DNA of 64,000 nucleotides from Pseudomonas abietaniphila (GTDB lineage Bacteria > Pseudomonadota > Gammaproteobacteria > Pseudomonadales > Pseudomonadaceae). The notes beneath the pieces are model-generated. The model was given only the letters and a program-made list of their open reading frames with translations, had not been told where the DNA came from and ran no database searches. The DNA lies in assembly GCF_900100795.1 (NCBI RefSeq), contig NZ_FNCO01000001.1:682001-746000 (forward strand). Reading direction: 5' to 3'. This document shows, in pieces, positions 8,168 through 16,515 of the stretch. Made by a program: the position numbers and the translations under genes. Numbering within the stretch: the first letter of the stretch is position 1; the number at the start of each line of letters is the position of its first letter.

Positions 8168-9265
8168 ATGCGGCCTGCCTTGACCTTTCCGACCGGGTTG
8201 TCACGACTCGGCTGTCAGATACGCATCGGGTCGCTCGGCGTCTTCATGCTTTGCGCAGGTTGCCAGTCCTTCGACTACTCGCCCGAGGCCGCCGCTGAGC
8301 GTACGCCTCGGCTGGTGGCGGGGCTTCATCGCGATGTAAATCCTCAGACACCGGGCGCTGTGCCGGCGCGCTATGACGGCAGCGATGTATGGGGACGGTT
8401 GGGGCAAGGTTTCAGCCTGGTCGATGACAACGGCCTTAACCCGCGAATCGTCCGTCAGCGTGACTGGTTGCTGGAAAACCCGGCCTTTCTGCGCAATGCC
8501 AGCCAGCGGGCCAGTCCTTATCTTCATTTCATTGCGCAGTCTCTGGACGAGCGAAACATGCCGTCAGAGTTGGCGTTGTTGCCCATTGTCGAAAGCGCCT
8601 ACAACCCCAAAGCCAACTCTGCTCGCGACGCCGCCGGACTGTGGCAATTCATGGCCGCCACCGGGCGTGACTTCAATCTGCGCCAGACAGCGTTTTACGA
8701 CGGCCGGCGCGATGTCGTGGCCTCGAGCAAAGCAGCCATGGATTATCTGACCCGTCTGCACGACCAATTCAATGGCGACTGGCTCTTGGCAATGGCTGCC
8801 TATAACGCGGGCGAGGGCACCGTAATGCGGGCAATCGAGGCGAATCAGCGTCGGGGCCTGCCTACAGACTATTGGCATCTGAATCTGCCGCGAGAGACCC
8901 AGGATTACGTTCCGCGCCTGCTGGCGTTGTCGATGCTGGTGCGCGAACCGGCTGCCTACGGCGTGCAATTGAGCCCAGTGGCCAACGCACCGTATTTCAC
9001 GGCTATCGAGCTCACGCACCCTGTCGACCTTTCCCGGTTGGCGGCCGCCGCTGGGGTCGATGAAGCCGTGCTTCTAGGCTTGAATCCTGCGTTTGTACGC
9101 AAGAAAACCATCGATGGACCGCGTCACCTGCTGGTTCCTCGAGATCAAGCGCGGCAGTTGGCGGCTGGCCTCGCAAATATGGAGGAGGGCGCCGCCGACG
9201 TTTCTGCCGAAACGCTGGCGATCAGCGCGACACCTTCATCGCCGTCTGTCAGGTGGGTGCCGTGA
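8168..9265 (+). CDS. hrpH: HrpH, type III-associated lytic transglycosylase
   Basis: A 365-residue murein transglycosylase of the MltD/SLT type. The catalytic glutamate is E141 in the motif PIVESAYNPKA, followed by DAAGLWQFM and later by AAYNAGEG. The N-terminus is hydrophobic and ends in CAGC (C32), an imperfect lipobox, so it may be a periplasmic lipoprotein. In P. syringae HrpH lies next to hrpRS at the edge of the conserved effector locus and opens peptidoglycan for the type III machine. A hrp box just upstream and hrpR downstream support that assignment. The avrE, hrpW and hopM genes that usually follow on the effector side are absent; the neighbour is a metabolic GntR gene. Confidence 0.87.
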   Translation: MRPALTFPTGLSRLGCQIRIGSLGVFMLCAGCQSFDYSPEAAAERTPRLVAGLHRDVNPQTPGAVPARYDGSDVWGRLGQGFSLVDDNGLNPRIVRQRDWLLENPAFLRNASQRASPYLHFIAQSLDERNMPSELALLPIVESAYNPKANSARDAAGLWQFMAATGRDFNLRQTAFYDGRRDVVASSKAAMDYLTRLHDQFNGDWLLAMAAYNAGEGTVMRAIEANQRRGLPTDYWHLNLPRETQDYVPRLLALSMLVREPAAYGVQLSPVANAPYFTAIELTHPVDLSRLAAAAGVDEAVLLGLNPAFVRKKTIDGPRHLLVPRDQARQLAAGLANMEEGAADVSAETLAISATPSSPSVRWVP

Positions 9266-10343
9266 CCGTGGCGTTACGTACGCGCCGCTGCTCACCCTTC
9301 AAGCGCGCTGTGCCTTGCAGTGGGGCGTTCCGCGTTTTTGTAACGTCGGTGACACAGCTCCGATAGCCCGTCTAATGCTGATGTCATCGCGATTATCAGC
9401 CAGCACAGGGGCCTTCATTCAGCTGAAACCCTATAAGTGCCATGAACTTTTTCGCCGTGGTGTAACCCTGTTGATACAGAACGGTTTCGCGTTGTTTCGA
9501 CATATCTTGAAACATCGTGCCCGTATTTCTCTGTCAAATAGGCCGGTATCAGCCACGGTGTGAGGGTGGGGCTGGGTCACTTCCCGTTAGTTGGATCCCA
9601 ATCCAGATCTGGAGACAAATCACGTCCTCCTCTGCACCCGCGAGCGCTGTCAATACAAGCGTAGTGCTACTCAGAAGCCCCCGAAAATAAAGGGCTCTGG
9701 AGGATCCGGCTGAATGGATAAAGCAATGTTCGGAAATCCGAACCTCCTTAGTTGGTAATCCGAACGAGCTGTTAGTTAGAGTGAAGTTGCAATGTCTGAT
9801 AGATAATAAATGAAGTTTTATGAAGGTGCGTTGAGGAGTTTAAAGTGTTAATTACATGACGAATTAATGCGCCGCGGAAAAGTGAGTTGAATGCTGCGGG
9901 TGATGTTATAGAGAGGGTGCGTCGTTTATAAATAGGCGGTGGGTTCATTCGCAAGAGGGTGCAAACAATCCTGCCAACGACAGGGAAAGGTCAGACGCCG
10001 GTGTTTGCTTCTGGAGGTCTGATGACGCCGGGCAAGCTGGCGCTGAGGCGCACAGTTTTGAAGCATAACCCATTGATTGTTAATGTATTGTGATGATTGT
10101 TGAGAACCTTTCCTTTCCGGGTGTTCCTCAATAAAACATCGTCGTAGCACAAGCAAGTCTTAAATTTAAATAATCGTTTGAAAGTAGACGGCGTATTAGT
10201 GGTACAGCAAGTAAGATCATAATGATATCACTGGGGAACCTTGTGAACCTGTTCTCATCGAGTGTGGGAACTTAAATTAAATATTGATGCCTGTGTAATG
10301 CGTGGTACTAATAACTCGCTTGCACCCACTTTGAGAGGTATCG
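9266..10343. other. Long AT-rich intergenic region upstream of hrpR
   Basis: About 1.08 kb holds no gene I can support; the short frames on either strand lack coding character. From about 9700 to 10340 the DNA is markedly more AT-rich than the rest of the window. It contains an interrupted palindrome at 9728-9743 and a stem at 9674-9698 (AGCCC paired with GGGCT, with a bulge). The promoter of hrpRS must lie here. There is a GGAACC at 10235, but no CCACNNA at the right distance. Confidence 0.6.
9728..9743. promoter_or_regulatory. Candidate regulator-binding palindrome upstream of hrpR
   Basis: GTTCGG and CCGAAC arms are separated by AAAT. A third half site, AATCCGAAC, follows at 9757-9765. 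The spacing resembles the operator of a helix-turn-helix dimer. It lies about 600 bases upstream of hrpR, so a role in hrpRS control is only a guess. Confidence 0.35.
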
Positions 10344-11291
10344 ATGAAGGAAGAAATCGATGTAAGCGGCTGGGCGTCTTTGGGGGAAAATGCAGCGCTG
10401 GACATTCACCAGATTGCAGTCAATACCGCAAGTCTGAGCATGGATTTGCTCTTGTGTGGGGAGACAGGGACAGGTAAGGACACGCTGGCAAAACGCATCC
10501 ACGAGCTGTCGGGTCGCACAGGCGCTTTTGTCGGGATGAACTGCGCGGCCATTCCCGAGTCGTTGGCGGAAAGTCAGCTATTCGGTGTGGTGAACGGGGC
10601 TTACACCGGTGTCAGCCGGTCTCGCGAGGGGTACATCGAAGCAGCGTCTGGCGGCACGCTATATCTGGATGAAATCGACAGCATGCCGTTAAGCCTGCAG
10701 GCCAAGCTGCTGCGGATCCTGGAAACCCGCGGGATCGAACGTCTGGGCTCCACCGCCTTCATTCCGGTGGACTTGCGCGTCATTGCCTCGGCACAGCGCT
10801 CCCTGGATGAACTCGTGGAACAAGGGCTGTTTCGTCGCGATCTGTTTTTTAGACTCAATGTGCTGACCATTCAAATGCCGGCCTTGCGCAAGCGTCGGGA
10901 ACAGATCCTGCCATTGTTCGACCAGTTCACCCAGAGCATCGCCCGCGACTTCGGCCGCCCGGTGCCTACGCTCAGTAACGGTTTGGTGCAGGTGCTGCTC
11001 AGCCACGCCTGGCCCGGCAACATCCGCGAGTTGAAGTCAGCCGCCAAACGTTTCGTGCTGGGGTTTCCCTTGCTGGGCGCTGATGCCGAACCCGCCCGCG
11101 ACCCCGACACCGGCCTGAAGACCCAACTGCGGGTCATCGAAAAAATGCTCATTGAGGACGCCCTCAAACGCCATAAGCACAGCCTTGATGCCGTGGTGCA
11201 GGAGCTGGAAATCCCGAGACGCACCTTGTATCACCGCATGAAGGAGCTGGGTCTGACCTGCCTCGGCGCGTCCGATCCGCTGTTTTCGTAA
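10344..11291 (+). CDS. hrpR: HrpR, sigma-54 enhancer-binding activator
   Basis: A 315-residue AAA+ activator with no receiver domain. Walker A is GETGTGKD at residues 39-46, the sigma-54 contact loop is GAYTGV at 85-90, Walker B is GGTLYLDE at 103-110, and a C-terminal Fis-type helix-turn-helix (IPRRTLYHRMKEL) ends the protein. In P. syringae HrpR and HrpS form a hetero-hexamer that activates the sigma-54 promoter of hrpL. GAGAGGT precedes the ATG. hrpS follows 85 bases downstream in the same direction, so they are probably co-transcribed. hrpL, the known target, is not in this window. Confidence 0.95.
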   Translation: MKEEIDVSGWASLGENAALDIHQIAVNTASLSMDLLLCGETGTGKDTLAKRIHELSGRTGAFVGMNCAAIPESLAESQLFGVVNGAYTGVSRSREGYIEAASGGTLYLDEIDSMPLSLQAKLLRILETRGIERLGSTAFIPVDLRVIASAQRSLDELVEQGLFRRDLFFRLNVLTIQMPALRKRREQILPLFDQFTQSIARDFGRPVPTLSNGLVQVLLSHAWPGNIRELKSAAKRFVLGFPLLGADAEPARDPDTGLKTQLRVIEKMLIEDALKRHKHSLDAVVQELEIPRRTLYHRMKELGLTCLGASDPLFS

Positions 11292-11376
11292 CACCTGAAT
11301 GCCCGTTGCCTGGTGGGGGCTGTGAAGGCTCGGTGCACGGGGCAGCCACAGGCGCTTGAAGTGTCAGAGGTCGTGG

Positions 11377-12288
11377 ATGAGTGTGTACGATTTTTTTGAT
11401 GAACAGCTGGAAGACAATCTTCATGTGCCGAACCTGGCGATCGTCGCTCAGAGCATTTCACAACTGGGCATCGACGTTTTGTTGTCCGGTGAGACCGGAA
11501 CGGGCAAGGACACGGTAGCGCAACGTCTTCACGGGTTGTCGGGGCGTAAGGGGCGCCTGGTCGCGATGAACTGCGCGGCGATTCCTGAATCACTGGCCGA
11601 GAGCGAACTGTTTGGTGTGGTCAGTGGTGCTTACACCGGTGCCGATCGTTCACGGGTGGGGTACATCGAAGCGGCGCAGGGTGGCACGTTGTACCTGGAC
11701 GAAATCGACAGCATGCCGTTGAGTCTTCAGGCCAAGCTGCTGCGCGTACTGGAGACGCGTTCGGTTGAACGGCTGGGATCGACAACACCGATCGCGCTGG
11801 ATGTCTGTGTGATTGCGTCGGCGCAGCATTCTCTGGATGAGTGGGTAGAGCTGGGCCGGTTTCGTCGAGACCTGTATTTTCGGCTTAACGTGCTGACCCT
11901 CAAGTTGCCGCCGTTGCGGGCTCAGCGCGAGCGCATCATCCCGCTTTTCAGGCAGTTTGCTGCGGCGTCGGCGCGTGAAGCAGGGTTATCGGTGCCGGAG
12001 GTGAGCGGGGTGTTGCGGCATGTGCTGTTGAATCATCAGTGGCCGGGCAACATCCGTGAACTGAAGTCGGCGGCCAAACGGTTTGTGCTGGGGGTTCCAC
12101 TGTTGGGCAGTGAGTCGGGGGGCGAGGGTGTGTCTTCCGCGGGGTTGAGGTCGCAGTTGCGGGTGATTGAGAAGGTGCTGATTCAGGCCGCGCTCAAGCG
12201 GCATAACAACAGCATCGAGGCGGTGAGTCAGGAGCTGAATATCCCGCGACGGACGTTGTATCACCGGATGAAAGAGCTGGATGTTTGA
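11377..12288 (+). CDS. hrpS: HrpS, sigma-54 enhancer-binding activator
   Basis: A 303-residue paralogue of HrpR with the same single AAA+ domain and C-terminal helix-turn-helix. Walker A is at residues 38-45 and the sigma-54 contact loop is GAYTGA at 84-89, one residue different from HrpR. I chose the ATG at 11377 because CAGAGG lies six bases upstream and the length matches P. syringae HrpS (about 302). An in-frame TTG at 11356 is less likely. HrpS is the partner that HrpV binds and inhibits, and hrpV is present at 19471. The gene is followed by a strong hairpin and then by the hrpA promoter. Confidence 0.95.
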   Translation: MSVYDFFDEQLEDNLHVPNLAIVAQSISQLGIDVLLSGETGTGKDTVAQRLHGLSGRKGRLVAMNCAAIPESLAESELFGVVSGAYTGADRSRVGYIEAAQGGTLYLDEIDSMPLSLQAKLLRVLETRSVERLGSTTPIALDVCVIASAQHSLDEWVELGRFRRDLYFRLNVLTLKLPPLRAQRERIIPLFRQFAAASAREAGLSVPEVSGVLRHVLLNHQWPGNIRELKSAAKRFVLGVPLLGSESGGEGVSSAGLRSQLRVIEKVLIQAALKRHNNSIEAVSQELNIPRRTLYHRMKELDV

Positions 12289-12361
12289 GATGGCGTTTTT
12301 CCAGGTGAGGACGCAATGGTGTGTTTATCCCGTATCTCTTCTCTCTGGTGAGGCTGAATGC

Positions 12362-12385
12362 GGGTTCTGCCGTCAGGCAGAACCC
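12362..12385 (+). terminator. Hairpin after hrpS, probable terminator
   Basis: A perfect 10-base stem (GGGTTCTGCC with GGCAGAACCC) closes a GTCA loop. It lies about 75 bases after the hrpS stop and before the hrpA hrp box. The run after it is AAATATTTG rather than a clear T tract, so termination is likely but not certain. Confidence 0.6.
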
Positions 12386-12488
12386 AAATATTTGCCTCGC
12401 TGCAAATAATGGATATTCACCCAACCCAACCCCCAGATCACAGGCATGTTCACCTTCCACACTCTCCCAAATTAATTGAATGTCCCGC

Positions 12489-12517
12489 GGAACCGATTCC
12501 AGTCTCGCTGCCACCCA
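12489..12517 (+). promoter_or_regulatory. hrp box (HrpL promoter) of the hrpA-hrpZ operon
   Basis: GGAACC at 12489-12494 is followed after 16 bases by CCACCCA at 12511-12517, matching the HrpL consensus. It ends 45 bases before the hrpA start codon. Confidence 0.93.
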
Positions 12518-12562
12518 TCAACACCATGCAATGACGCTGGTGTCGATCAAGAGGTATGCAAA

Positions 12563-12904
12563 ATGGCTGTCAATTTGAACCCCATGTCCAGCTTGACCAA
12601 CATGCTCAACTCCGGTGTTAACGCTGCCGGTGGCCTCGCTCAGGGCGCCAACAGCCTGGCGGCAAACGCCAACATGCAATCCGCTTTGTTTCAAGGGACC
12701 GGCAACAGCCAGTCCGTCGCCGCGCAACAACAGGCCAGCCAACAGGCGGATGCCAACCAGGCCAAACTGATCGGCCTGCAAGAACAGGAAACCGAGCGCA
12801 AACAAACCATGGACGTCCTCAACGCCATCGCGTCCGGCAAGGCCGACTCCGCCAACAAGGAAATCAGTGCGACCGCCCAGAACGCCAAGGGCATCAGTTT
12901 CTGA
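12563..12904 (+). CDS. hrpA: HrpA, Hrp pilus subunit
   Basis: A small, helix-prone, cysteine-free secreted protein of 113 residues, the same length as the P. syringae pv. tomato pilin. The N-terminal half is rich in Asn, Ala, Ser and Gln. The C-terminal third is the conserved part, with KQTMDVLNAI, a Lys/Asp-rich step and the ending NAKGISF. HrpA polymerises into the extracellular pilus through which effectors pass. The start is the ATG at 12563 behind AGAGGT; the open frame extends upstream to 12476 but would run through the hrp box. It is the first gene of the HrpL-driven hrpA-hrpE operon. Confidence 0.92.
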   Translation: MAVNLNPMSSLTNMLNSGVNAAGGLAQGANSLAANANMQSALFQGTGNSQSVAAQQQASQQADANQAKLIGLQEQETERKQTMDVLNAIASGKADSANKEISATAQNAKGISF

Positions 12905-12915
12905 TCCTGTTGGAC

Positions 12916-12936
12916 TGCCCCCTGATCAAGGGGGCA
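12916..12936 (+). terminator. Hairpin between hrpA and hrpZ (attenuator or mRNA stabiliser)
   Basis: TGCCCCCT pairs with AGGGGGCA around a five-base loop, starting 12 bases after the hrpA stop. There is no T tract. Such a stem after a pilin gene would protect a short hrpA transcript or reduce read-through, giving pilin in excess over downstream proteins. Confidence 0.6.
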
Positions 12937-12958
12937 ATCACCTGAATACGGAGGTTTC

Positions 12959-14014
12959 ATGATCAGTCTCAACGCCAACATCAATCCGCTGCAGGGCGCG
13001 CATATCGGCACGGTCGTCTCCACCGGCGGCATCGGTGGGCAGCAAGGCCCGCAGTCGCTCAAGGACGTCATCGACAAACTCGCACAGGCCCTGACCAAGG
13101 ACGGTCATCTCGACCAGGACTCGCCGCTGGGCAAAATGGTCGGTAAGCAAATGGAAAAGATGAACCCGTTGGCCTCGCTCGGCGGCGGCTCGCCCGACAT
13201 GATCAAGGCGGCCCTCAGCGCCGTCATCAAAGACAAACTGGGCGACAACTTCGGTGCTGCTGCCGATTTCGGGCTCGGCGGTGGCGCGGGTTCCGGTAAG
13301 CCAGATCTGATGTCTCAGGTCCTCAACGGTCTGGGTAAAGCGTCGTTGGATGACCTTTTGAGCAAGCAGGGTGATGGAACGAAGTTTTCCTCTGACGACA
13401 TGCCGCTGCTGGACAAGATCGCGCAGTTCATGGACCAGAATTCGAGCAAATTCCCGGCGCCGGATTCCGGTTCCTGGAAGAACGAACTCAAGGAAGACAA
13501 CTACCTCGACAGCAAAGAGACCGGTGCTTTCCGTGCCGCGCTGGACATGCTGGGCGGTCAGTTGGAGCAGCAACAGAATGGCGGCGGCAGTCCACTGGAC
13601 AGCAATGCGTTATCCAACGGCCTTTCAACCCTGGAAATGCCTGGCAGCGGCAACCCGACTCAGGAACTGGGTCAATTGCTGGGCGGCCTGCTGCAACAAG
13701 GCATGAACGCGAGCCTGGGCAACGGCAACAACGTCGGCGGTGGTCTAGGTACGCCGGTCAATGATGCCCAGCAGCCAGGGAATTCTGGCAACAGCGTGAC
13801 ACAGGACCTTGGCAAGCTGCTCGGCGGGCTGATTGAGAAAGGCCTGGAAGCCAGCCAAAGCGGCAGTGGTTCGGGCAGTGGCGGCGTCGGCGGCACGGGC
13901 GGTCAGCCCAATCCGCTGTTCGCGCAACACGACCTGCAGAACACCCTGGCTCAAGCGGCCACGGCAATCGTTTCTGCACTGTTGGGCGCGGGCGACACCC
14001 GCCAGGCCGCCTGA
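12959..14014 (+). CDS. hrpZ: HrpZ, harpin
   Basis: A glycine-rich, cysteine-free, acidic protein of 351 residues with the typical harpin composition. It carries GGGLGTP, a motif seen in P. syringae HrpZ, and a low-complexity Gly/Ser stretch before the C-terminus. Residues 234-252 and 281-299 are near-copies (TQ[ED]LG[QK]LLGGL), an internal duplication. Harpins are exported by the type III system, bind lipids and help effector passage or trigger plant defence. GGAGG precedes the ATG. It follows hrpA by 54 bases within the same operon. Confidence 0.93.
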   Translation: MISLNANINPLQGAHIGTVVSTGGIGGQQGPQSLKDVIDKLAQALTKDGHLDQDSPLGKMVGKQMEKMNPLASLGGGSPDMIKAALSAVIKDKLGDNFGAAADFGLGGGAGSGKPDLMSQVLNGLGKASLDDLLSKQGDGTKFSSDDMPLLDKIAQFMDQNSSKFPAPDSGSWKNELKEDNYLDSKETGAFRAALDMLGGQLEQQQNGGGSPLDSNALSNGLSTLEMPGSGNPTQELGQLLGGLLQQGMNASLGNGNNVGGGLGTPVNDAQQPGNSGNSVTQDLGKLLGGLIEKGLEASQSGSGSGSGGVGGTGGQPNPLFAQHDLQNTLAQAATAIVSALLGAGDTRQAA

Positions 14015-14069
14015 TCTTCTCAGTCAGGCTTCGCGCTAAATAATCGACACCGTCTGCTGGAGATCACCC

Positions 14070-14444
14070 GTGACCATTTCCCATATCAATCAACTCAAAT
14101 CGTCATCCCCCGATCTTGAGCCGTCCATGGATCAGGGATTGGTGAGCACGCCTTCGCAGGCGGATGTCGACCTGTTCAATGCCGCCATGCGTCCCGACAT
14201 GGCGTTGCAGCAAAGCCATCTGTCCGAGCAGATCGCCAGTGCCTTGTCCGAGCGGCTGGGCGCCACTGACAAGCTCTCTCAGCAAGCGGTGCGCAAGATG
14301 AGAAACGCCTCGACAACGGACGATCCGATGGAGATTGTCCAAATGAGCCGCTCGCTGTCGCAGTACTCGTTGCAAATGGCGTTGACGACCAAGGTCGTGA
14401 ACAAGAGCGCGCAGGCGCTCGACAAGCTGACCAACCTGCAATAG
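14070..14444 (+). CDS. hrpB: HrpB, type III inner-rod-like protein
   Basis: A 124-residue protein in the position and size of P. syringae HrpB, the probable inner rod or early export substrate. It starts at GTG behind a GGAG ribosome binding site. It is mostly helical and cysteine-free; the C-terminal half (MSRSLSQYSLQMALTTKVVNKSAQALDKLTNLQ in outline) resembles the PrgJ/YscI inner-rod C-terminal helix. It sits between hrpZ and hrcJ, exactly as in the canonical operon. Assignment rests mainly on order and length. Confidence 0.87.
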   Translation: MTISHINQLKSSSPDLEPSMDQGLVSTPSQADVDLFNAAMRPDMALQQSHLSEQIASALSERLGATDKLSQQAVRKMRNASTTDDPMEIVQMSRSLSQYSLQMALTTKVVNKSAQALDKLTNLQ

Positions 14445-14453
14445 AGGTCTGAC

Positions 14454-15257
14454 GTGAAGTATCTGACTGCGGGTCTGTTGTGCCTGATGTTGCTGCTCAG
14501 TGGCTGCAGTGACGAAACCGACCTGTTCAGCGGTCTGTCCGAGCAGGACTCCAATGATGTGATTGCCAGTCTCGCCGATCAGCATATCGATGCGCGCAAG
14601 CGCAGCGAGAAGACCGGTGTGGTGATCAGCGTCCCGACGGGCGATATCAACCGTGCCGTGCGTATCCTGGACGCCGCAGGTTTGCCGAGACGATCGCGCA
14701 CCAGTCTGGGCGAAATCTTCAAAAAGGAAGGGGTGATTTCCACGCCGCTGGAAGAGCGTGCTCGGTACATCTATGCGCTGTCGCAAGAGCTTGAAGCGAC
14801 GTTGTCGCAGATCGACGGTGTGATCGTCGCACGGGTGCATGTGGTGTTGCCGGAGCGCATTGCGCCGGGCGAACCGGTGCAACCCGCGTCGGCTGCCGTG
14901 TTCATCAAGCACACGCCAGCACTGGATCCGGACAGCGTGCGCGGACGCATTCAGCAGATGGTCGCCAGCAGCATTCCCGGGATGTCGGGCGAGCCTCTGG
15001 ACTCCAAGAAATTCGCCATCGTATTCGTGCCGGCGGCGGAGTTTCAGGACACCGAACGACTGGTCAACTTCGGACCGTTTCTGATCGACAGCGACAACCT
15101 CGGGTTCTGGCAAAACATGCTCTGGGCCGTGCCATTCGCCGCCTTGCTGGTGATCATGTTGCTGGTGCTGGGCATTCGTGGCGATTGGCGAGCCGCGGTG
15201 CTGCAGCGCATCGGCCTGCGTCGCGGTGAGCGTTCGAGCTTGCCGGTGCGTGCGTGA
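14454..15257 (+). CDS. hrcJ: HrcJ, inner-membrane ring lipoprotein (SctJ/YscJ family)
   Basis: A 267-residue member of the YscJ/FliF group. It has a signal peptide with lipobox LSGC (C18), two ring-building domains, the motif DGVIVARVHVVLPER in the middle, and one C-terminal transmembrane helix at about residues 218-240. HrcJ forms the inner-membrane ring of the type III basal body. The start is GTG at 14454 behind AGAGG, only nine bases after the hrpB stop. The frame is intact and full length. Confidence 0.95.
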   Translation: MKYLTAGLLCLMLLLSGCSDETDLFSGLSEQDSNDVIASLADQHIDARKRSEKTGVVISVPTGDINRAVRILDAAGLPRRSRTSLGEIFKKEGVISTPLEERARYIYALSQELEATLSQIDGVIVARVHVVLPERIAPGEPVQPASAAVFIKHTPALDPDSVRGRIQQMVASSIPGMSGEPLDSKKFAIVFVPAAEFQDTERLVNFGPFLIDSDNLGFWQNMLWAVPFAALLVIMLLVLGIRGDWRAAVLQRIGLRRGERSSLPVRA

Positions 15258-15799
15258 TGCACGCCACCGAAGCGCGCTGGATTCAGTGGTGGTGTGCGCC
15301 CTGGGAGTGGGCGCATCCGGCGTGGAAAACGCGGTTCCTCGCGCTTAACGGGTTGCCTGAAGACGATCGGATTGACGCACCACACGGCCGTCACAACGCC
15401 TTTTTACACAGTGCGCACGTCGAACCTGGTCAGCCTCCGGCCCCTGTCGATGCGGTACTGCAATGGTTGGCACTCACGGCGGATCAACAGCAGCAGGCGC
15501 TGCACCTGGCTGCCCGTATTTGCCTCACATCCGTGGGCGATGCCAACGCGCCAAGCGTTGCGTCGGCACACGAAGGCTGGTGCCGGGCGGTGGCCAAGGC
15601 GCTGAGGCCGGGCGCATGGCTGGACCCGACACTCGACGATCCGCGCCTGCTGCTGGCCGCTTGGGTCGGTGAGCATTGCTGGTCGCGCTTGCGCCTGAGC
15701 TGGCCGCCCCACGCAGTGCAACCCGCAACCACCAACATGCCGTCTAACAAACTGCAAACACTCTGGCAGTCAGTGCTGTGGCGCGTCATGACGCCTTGA
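15257..15799 (+). CDS. hrpD: HrpD, type III accessory protein (SctK-like)
   Basis: A protein of about 180 residues in the place of P. syringae HrpD between hrcJ and hrpE. It is rich in Trp, His and Leu and has no signal peptide. By position it corresponds to the sorting-platform adaptor SctK/YscK family, which is poorly conserved. The ATG at 15257 shares its A with the hrcJ stop; a GTG one codon earlier is also in frame. Function rests on gene order. Confidence 0.82.
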   Translation: MHATEARWIQWWCAPWEWAHPAWKTRFLALNGLPEDDRIDAPHGRHNAFLHSAHVEPGQPPAPVDAVLQWLALTADQQQQALHLAARICLTSVGDANAPSVASAHEGWCRAVAKALRPGAWLDPTLDDPRLLLAAWVGEHCWSRLRLSWPPHAVQPATTNMPSNKLQTLWQSVLWRVMTP

Positions 15800-15833
15800 G
15801 TCCAAGCCTCGCGACCCTTTCAGGAATGCCCCT

Positions 15834-16415
15834 ATGCTCACCAAACGCCGCCTTGTCCTGTCGCCGTCCGCGGTGCTCGTTGAACCGCTCCTGCGACGTG
15901 AGGACATTGCCGATACCCAACGGGCCGCCGAGGTGTTGAGCAACGCCCGCCGCGAAGCCGCTTTGATCCTGGAGGAGGCCCGGCATCAGGCTCAGCAGGA
16001 AAAAGACGAAGCGCTTGGCCAGTTCTGGGCGAGCGCCAATCACTTTCTGCAAGGCCTGAATCAGCAACGCCAAGCCCTTGAGCGCGAATCGATGGTGGCC
16101 GTGGAGGGGTTGCTGAACAGCACGCTCGCGCGGTTGCTGGATGAGAGCACGCTGGCCGAACGCACCCGCGCCCTGGTGAGAAATCTGGCGGACAGCCAGA
16201 CCTGTGGAGCGCAGGCGACGCTTGGTGCGCCTCCCGACATGCTCGATGACCTCAGGCAATGGCTGGCGCAGAGTCGGTTTGCCGAGCACTGGCAACTCAA
16301 GGCTGACCCCTCGCTCGCCCCGCAGAGCTTGCGTTTGAGTGACGCCAATGGCGCGTTCGATATCGAGTGGTCGAGCCTGCGCAGGGGGTTGCTGGGCGCC
16401 TGCGGCGACGAATGA
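15834..16415 (+). CDS. hrpE: HrpE, ATPase stator (SctL/HrcL family)
   Basis: A 193-residue protein of the SctL/FliH stator type. After LTKRRLVLSPSAVLVEPLLRREDIADTQ comes a charged helical region (about residues 35-75) that should form a coiled coil, then a globular C-terminal domain. In type III systems this protein binds the ATPase HrcN and links it to the C-ring protein HrcQ. Neither partner gene is in the window. It is the last gene of the hrpA operon and is followed by a new hrp box. Confidence 0.88.
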   Translation: MLTKRRLVLSPSAVLVEPLLRREDIADTQRAAEVLSNARREAALILEEARHQAQQEKDEALGQFWASANHFLQGLNQQRQALERESMVAVEGLLNSTLARLLDESTLAERTRALVRNLADSQTCGAQATLGAPPDMLDDLRQWLAQSRFAEHWQLKADPSLAPQSLRLSDANGAFDIEWSSLRRGLLGACGDE

Positions 16416-16456
16416 TCGTTCCTGAATCCGGGCTCACGGTTTATGCGCCCGCGGAT

Positions 16457-16485
16457 GGAACCGGAGCGTGGGCAGCTTCCACTCA
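16457..16485 (+). promoter_or_regulatory. hrp box (HrpL promoter) of the hrpF-hrpV (hrpC) operon
   Basis: GGAACC at 16457-16462 is followed after 16 bases by CCACTCA at 16479-16485, a full match to the HrpL consensus. It ends 30 bases before the hrpF start codon. Confidence 0.93.
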
Positions 16486-16515
16486 GGGAATGAACCCTTC
16501 CGTTGGAGTTGCCGC

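Noticed and set aside
9772..10156. Two short minus-strand frames in the AT-rich region before hrpR
   Set aside because: No ribosome binding site, no family resemblance, and the composition suggests non-coding regulatory DNA.
10235..10263. GGAACC upstream of hrpR as a fourth hrp box
   Set aside because: No CCACNNA follows at 15-16 bases, and hrpRS lies upstream of HrpL in the known cascade.
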